From contig JAULBX010025087.1 in the NCBI GenBank assembly GCA_032358255.1, forward strand, positions 1 to 64,000: a stretch of 64,000 bases of DNA, read 5' to 3'. The translations under genes and the position numbers were made by a program. Of this stretch, positions 58,801-64,000 are shown in pieces; positions within the stretch are counted from its first letter, which is position 1, and the number at the start of each line of letters is the position of its first letter. A model generated the notes under the pieces. The model did not search any database and was not told the origin of the DNA. It worked only from the letters and a program-made list of their open reading frames with translations. The DNA comes from Heterotrichella gracilis. Lineage: Eukaryota > Sar > Xanthophyceae > Tribonematales > Xanthonemataceae.

Positions 58801-60539
58801 TCACGCTCTTTTCACAAAGGAGCCATCACTAGTTTTGACCACAATCTGTTCGCCCCGCTCCACATATGGTGGCACCATCACCTGCACCCCATTGTCAGAC
58901 GTGGCCGCCTTGTAGGAGGAACTTGATGAGTCGCCCTTGGTGTATGGAGCCGTGCTTTGCACTGTCAGTGTCACAGTTGCTGGCACTGAACCTGCGCAGC
59001 AGTACAGGCGCGCAGTGAGCACATGCAGCAAACACAAGGGGCTGCAGTACTTACGTACCCAGAGTCCCAGATTCTCAGCAATTCACAAGCTCCTGTGCAT
59101 TACCTGTAGATTACTTCATCAGGTCAACACGCAACTGCCAACTTGCAAATGACATCAAAGTACAGATGAGCTTTAGGGTACACACAGCCTCATGGCAGCA
59201 TTGTGTCCAGCACCACCAGCACAGCTATGGCAATGTAGGCATGGCAACAACCCTGAACCTCCTTACCGTCATCGAACAAAAGAACTGCCAGACCCACATT
59301 CAACACCCTATGCACAGTGTGCCTGAACCAGTGTACTCCTATCCTGTCCCCGCCCCCTACCCACCTGCCACAGGGTGCCCCTCGTGGCAGCTGAGCGTCA
59401 CCTCCATGCCCTCCTGCAGGTATACATGCTGATCGCCAAACAGGGAGCGGTCAAGTGGCTCTTGTACAAAGGTGTGCGGGTCCATCACATGCAGCACGGC
59501 ACCTGCAGGCAAACAAACAGTTGGAGGAACAGCTGGTGCATGTGAACATGAAGGCCAGTTCTAAATTCACGCGTGTAGGTTGTCATCCATGCTGAGAAGT
59601 CAACAGTTTGCGGCATTGTATATGTTATGCAAGGAAGATGTTTACCAGGCAGAGGATCGCCCCCAGTCCCCCAACAGCAGCAACCTCTGTCCCCTCCCCA
59701 CATCTCACAGCCCACACACACGCACCTTCCTCGTACAGGAAGGTGACCACACGCTCCTCCAGCCGCACCAATTCCACATCATCGTAGGGCCGCCGCCGTT
59801 CGTGGTGCTTGCTGCCGTTCAGCAGGTCGCGCAGCTCAAGCTATGGGGCAGGGACGGGGTGGGTCAGGGTGGGTACACAGCGTTTTGCAGTGCAAAGAAA
59901 AACCTGAAGTCGGTACCCGGTTGCGCAATCTGACTTTCGTGGGGTTGCTCTATTGTCTAACTATTGTAACTTGTAACTGATGGCTATTGTTTTGTTTGTA
60001 AGTAACGTGCTCTTTGTTGCAAAGTACAGACCAAGCAGTTGATACCTTGGTGCACTATTAATAGCCCACCACGATCACTCGCCTAGCCACAAAGTTGTCT
60101 CCCCGGTGCAGGACCCACCTGCACGTTGCCCAGTTGCCGGCCTGACCCGTGTGTGTGCGATGCCTTGGCCACCACGAACAGACGCCCCTGCATCTCTATC
60201 ACGTTGCCGGAGCGTACCTAGTGGTGTAAGCATACAAAAGACTTTGGCACCTTGGGGTGAGCACTACAACCGCTGTGGTACCTAGTGTGCTGTAGAAAGG
60301 ACTTGATTTCAAAAGCATTCATGGCATAAGCCATGGCACACTTCAGAAACTGTTGACGTTTGTTGTCCATATACTACCCTGTTACCCCACACCTCATTGG
60401 CTTGCTTGCGCACCCCTCTGCTGGACACTAGGGCCCAAGAGCATGGCCACAGCAGGGTTGCAGAAACCAGGGGCCACGGTTGCACCAGCGCGCAGTTGTC
60501 AGCAGCCTGTGCCAGGATAGAGGGCAACCGGCGCAACAT
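58801..60539 (-). CDS. efp: Organelle-type translation elongation factor EF-P
   Basis: Five exons join in phase: 60393-60539, 60119-60217, 59726-59840, 59365-59502 and 58801-58991, giving about 229 residues. After a ~49-residue leader (MLRRLPSILAQ ... SRGVRKQANE) all three EF-P domains follow: the KOW-like N-domain VRSGNVIEMQGRLFVVAKAS, the middle OB domain (LRDLLNGSKHHERRR, VTFLYEEG, MDPHTFVQEPLD) and the C-terminal OB domain (PATVTLTVQSTAPYTKGD to VKTSDGSFVKRA). EF-P relieves ribosomes stalled at proline runs and is of bacterial origin; in plants and algae it serves plastids or mitochondria. The leader is Arg-rich and acid-poor, so organelle import is likely. At the domain-I tip that reaches the peptidyl-transferase centre the sequence is HTHGSGRQLG, which places an Arg (~76) where many bacteria have a modified Lys. 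Confidence 0.9.
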
Positions 60540-61091
60540 GATATATGGCCGCTTGCAACACCGCAAAGCAGCTGTGAGAAGGGTCCCCTGCAACCAAATC
60601 AGTTGCAAACCAAATGCACATGCATGCCACCAAATGCATGCATGCACATGCCACCACAATGCACCACGCGGCTCTGTACTAAACCGTCAGCAGTGCGCAT
60701 GCGAGGCAAACTTGGATATTGGGCTGCGGTGAAAGCTTGGAAATGTGCGAGTTGAGTGCTATTTAAAACGTTGTTGCCTTCTTGGGTCGTGGCCTGACAT
60801 ATTACCGTCCTGTCCACAAACCAGGCGACAAACCTGGGCTGGGAGGGCACCGACGTGCGCAACAAAAGCCATTTATGCAGGCTTTGCTTGGTTAAATAGG
60901 TATCGCACCAGCTCACTCCCTCGTTACCCCTTGATCTTCGTTCAATTCTTCGTGCAGACGAAACCATGCAAGTGGCCCCACAAGAAGGCCCAGTGTGACA
61001 AATTTTACAGCATGCGGTTTCCGGAAACCTAGAGGTGGCTTTCACACGTTGTCAGTCGGTATGCTTTGACGACGCAACCAACTGTGTGACG
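60540..61091. promoter_or_regulatory. Bidirectional promoter region EF-P / PEX3
   Basis: This 552-bp interval separates divergent start codons. It has several ATGCATGC-type palindromic stretches (60622-60655), but no element can be assigned. Confidence 0.4.
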
Positions 61092-64000
61092 ATGTCGGAG
61101 TGGTGGAGACGGTACGGTGGAGTAGTGGAGCATTGCGGGCCATATGCATGCATATATGCTGCAAACTGGTGGAACCCCATCCAGGTTTGCACCCTTCCAG
61201 ACCCCGAGTTCACCTATCGATACCCATTTTGCGCAATATTTTGTGGCCTGCTCCTGAGTCCCATATTGTGTGAATACCCTGGTACAAGCCTGTCCCTTGC
61301 TTGTAGGAACAAGTGGCGGGTGGTGGGGGCCAGTGCTGTGGGTGCTGTGGGGGCGGGCTTGACTTATTACTATTGGAACAGGTGTGATGGCGAGGACGGG
61401 GGTGCTTTGTGCTTGCTGAGTTGCGTCCTGCGAAACATGGGCTGCCCTGGGGTTGTGTAGAACCACCAGCTGCTTGCGCCATTCGCTTAAAGCTCAACCG
61501 CTTAGCTTACCCTACGCCACTTTTTGCTACATAATGATTTATTCCTTGCCAGCCATTCGACAGTTCAGGCATTTCACACCTGTCAAGCGTCCCGCACACT
61601 CACTGCAAGGCATTGGGTTTCTGGGAGTAGAGGGTGTGCACAGGAGGAGTAAAATATCCCGTTTTCCTGGTATGTGGTTGGTCAATATCAAATTTGGTCC
61701 ATGTTTTCAGTGGGAAAACTTCAATGCATGCATCATTAAATCACCACTTTTTATTTATTATAACTACGGCATCAAATCCCCAGGCTTCGAGAATGCAGGC
61801 AATAGCACGACAACATGGGGCCCCTCACCCACCTAGTAAGGCCTTTCTTGTCATGCTTGTCTCCTTAGCTGTGCTTGATACTGCGTAGCGAGGTGTAGGC
61901 CCTTCATTCCAACATCAACCAACCAAATGTGGAGGGGGGGTCCTCCGAGTACGTGTGGGGGGGTGGGGGTGGGGGTAGGGGGTGGTCCTAAGAGACAGGA
62001 AACACCATGTAAGTGTGGCTAGCCAAGAATAATGGGTCCTATTATTATCTTCTTACCCTTGGGCTAGCTCATGTCAATGCAAGGTGCAAATTCAAAGGCA
62101 TTGTACTTTGAAAATACCCTATGTAAGCTTTGGACCTGCACCCAGTGCCTTTCACTCTTGGGTTCACCGCACAGAGAGGCTGTACAGTGTGGGCGGCGGG
62201 CAGAGGATGGCTGCACAGGGGAGCAGGCACAAGAGGAAGCCAGCGAGGTTAGCATCAAGCCATGTATTTATTGAAGAGACTGTCTGTGGGTGCTTGTAAT
62301 TAATTGCACGCATCTGTGCATTGGCAAAACTAGCAACTATACCGGTGTTGCACGATGCATGGTGCACTGCCAGCCATGGCAATGCTGTGCGCCTTCAACT
62401 CCACCCCACCCTCGTCCCATCCCTCAGGACCAGGACGCCCCTCTTGACCGCCACTTCCGCGACATCAACGGCGTGTGCGACACCACCACGCTGCCTGCCA
62501 TGCTGCCACGCCTGGCATCAGCGCTGCAGGACGCATCAGAGGTGGAGCGGCTCACAGAGCTGCTCAGGTGGGGGTGATGCCCTACTGTAGGCATGAAATT
62601 GCAGGCTGGACAGCATGCCTGCTCCAGGGCAGTGGCGCATGGGTTGGACCTGTTGAGGCAACGGCAACTACACAATACCTGCTACGCGCATGCCCACATA
62701 TGTTGGCTCATACATGAGGCTCAGGGTGCCCAGACTTCCTCACGCATGCAATGTTGGCATCCACAGTTAAATTGCTCCACCTTGCACACTGCAGTGATGG
62801 TCCTGAGGTGTGTGTTTATGCCCCCACAGGCGTGCCAAGGCGGGCGAGGTGTGCCTGTCCCCTGAGGCGAAGCTGTCCACCTGGCAGGCCCTCAAGGAAG
62901 CCTCCTTTGTGACGCTGGGCCTGGCGCTGTGGTCGCTGCCGCTGCTGCACCTGCTACTGCGTGTGCAGCTCAACATCATGGGCAGGCACATGTATGTAGA
63001 CTCACGATTACCAAACAGGTGAGCTCAGCGCTTGGCGGTGGTATGGCTCACACATCATGCTTGCCTGCACATCATGGTTGCCACATCATGGCTCACACAT
63101 CATGCTTGCCTGCACCTTGGGTGCACTCACGATGTAAACTGACAAGCCTGCATTGCCCTGATGCCAGCAAGCAGCCTGACCGACACCTCTCCCCTGCAAC
63201 ACTCCCGCACCGGCCGTGCCATCTCTGCTGCTTCTGTCTCTACAGGACGCCCCAGCCTGGCTTCCCTCCCAGCTCCGCGCCACCCTTGCCGCGCGTGGAC
63301 CACCTCACGCAGGAGAAGTTCATGCTCTTCGCACAGTACCTGGATCAGCACGGCATTCACACGCTGTCGGGGATTATGCGCAGGGCAGTGAGGCAGGTGG
63401 GTATTGGGATGTGGGGGAAGGGGGACAGGCATACCTTGTTGTAAAATGGGGTCGGTGGCCATGGTGCTGCGTCAGCTTTGGGCTTGGCACATCGCATGCA
63501 CGAGTAAATGTGTCTCCTGTTGGTCACAAAGGGACCTTAAAGGGCTCCACAGGTTCATCATAAGAGCAGCTCTCCCTGCACCCATCTTTCACCCTCCCCC
63601 GATGTCTAGACCTTGACCCCCCTTGATGCATGTTGTCCAGGCTCTTGCAGATGTGCCACTCACACAGCGGTTAAGTGCTGACGACCTGCTGCAGCTGGTG
63701 AGCGAGGTGCAGGGGGAGGTGGAGCACAGGTTGGCTGAAGCGGGGGTGGCTGGGCTGGTGCTGCCGAGCGAATGGGGCACGCCCAGTATGCAGGTGGGTG
63801 GTGCGAGCTTGAAAGCGCAGATTGTACATGGGCTACTTTGCACAACGGAAGGCAGGGGGTCCTCAGAACTAGATGTGTACTTTGGCAATGCGTGTTGCGT
63901 AATGGCCTTGGACCTTTGTGGCGAGCAGGGCTCCATCCCCCGTTGTGTGTTGTCATGCAGGTAGGCAATTCGGGGGGCCCTCCAAGCTCCGACGAGGTGG
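61092..64000 (+). CDS. PEX3: Peroxisomal biogenesis factor 3 (PEX3), 3' end outside window
   Basis: Exons 61092-61111, 61307-61381, 62175-62247, 62428-62567, 62830-63018, 63246-63396, 63641-63793 and 63961 to the window edge join in phase. The N-terminus MSEWWRRNKWRVVGASAVGAVG carries the single membrane anchor (~12-27). Diagnostic PEX3 blocks follow: FRDINGVCDTTTLPAMLPRL, LSTWQALKEASFVTLGLALW, LLLRVQLNIMGRHMYVDS and KFMLFAQYLDQHGIHTL. PEX3 sits in the peroxisomal (or ER) membrane and docks PEX19 to insert peroxisomal membrane proteins. The first exon is only 20 nt; I chose it because it completes R-NKWR in phase after a TTGTAG acceptor. The third exon (EAVQCGRRAEDG) rests on phase only and is the weakest link, since a 793-nt intron precedes it. 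Confidence 0.88.
62017..62068. mobile_element. ~52-bp imperfect palindrome, MITE-like, copy 2
   Basis: The ends ggctagccaag and cttgggctagc are inverted copies. The core gggtcctattattatctt, followed by cttacccttg, closely resembles the element at 17161-17222. It lies in the second intron of PEX3. Confidence 0.45.
63043..63115. repeat. 28-bp direct repeat with CATCATG motifs
   Basis: The 28-mer at 63043-63070, beginning atggctcacacatcatgctt, recurs at 63088-63115. Extra acatcatgg units lie between the copies. All are in a PEX3 intron. Confidence 0.85.

Noticed and set aside
1-64000. CRISPR arrays, bacterial operons, phage or IS elements
   Set aside because: The window is intron-rich eukaryotic DNA; repeats are tandem or telomere-like with no regular spacer array, and no transposase or phage motif was seen.

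Overview
The window is nuclear DNA from a eukaryote of the green lineage, most likely a chlorophyte green alga. Nearly all genes are split into many short exons by small GT-AG introns, whose 3' ends usually read (C/T)TGCAG. Short TTTAGGG (plant/green-algal type) telomere-like runs are scattered in introns. The gene set includes an SMS/IPC-synthase-type phosphotransferase, a Deg2/9/10-type protease, a SnRK2-like kinase, an augmin-5-like protein, a DEK_C-SWIB-SWIB protein and an organelle-type EF-P. The species cannot be fixed from the sequence alone. I built gene models by hand from conserved motifs and from splice sites whose reading phases agree; no transcript evidence was available.

Layout, left to right. 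A partial START-domain protein (-, 230-1869). A DEK_C/SWIB/SWIB chromatin protein (-, 3513-6334). A 19-exon multi-pass membrane protein ending in a class-3 lipase (+, 8744-17665). A small unrecognised protein (+, 18733-20845). A sphingolipid-type PAP2_C phosphotransferase (-, 22309-24322). A PI31-like proteasome regulator (+, 25606-28571). A large unrecognised Ala/Pro-rich protein (-, 29476-37325). A Deg-type serine protease (+, 39531-43701). The C-terminal part of an unrecognised coiled-coil protein (-, 44589-46372, with a probable further exon near 46.7-46.8 kb). A SnRK2-like kinase (-, 48347-50027). An augmin-5-like coiled-coil protein (+, 50771-53966). The GINS subunit PSF2 (-, 54760-55934). 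An EMAP-II-like tRNA-binding protein (+, 56475-57685). An initiator tRNA-Met (+, 58247-58318). An organelle-type EF-P (-, 58801-60539). The peroxin PEX3 (+, 61092 to the window end, partial).

The genes form no operon or pathway cluster. They are typical eukaryotic single-gene units, several in head-to-head pairs about 0.5-2.4 kb apart (kinase/augmin, PSF2/tRNA-binding protein, EF-P/PEX3, phosphotransferase/PI31, SWIB/lipase). Themes are housekeeping: chromatin, replication initiation, translation, proteolysis, peroxisome biogenesis and membrane lipid metabolism.

The most unusual signal is structural. In the lipase gene, several introns carry a telomere-like (CCCTAAA/TTTAGGG) insert flanked by direct copies of the neighbouring exon edge, including splice sites. 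In one case the copy makes a complete, in-frame 48-nt extra exon. This looks like break repair or insertion with long flanking duplications, and it could create introns or alternative exons. Other points of note are an Asn in place of His in the kinase HRD motif, a pair of ~60-bp palindromic MITE-like elements 45 kb apart, and a 7-transmembrane/lipase architecture.
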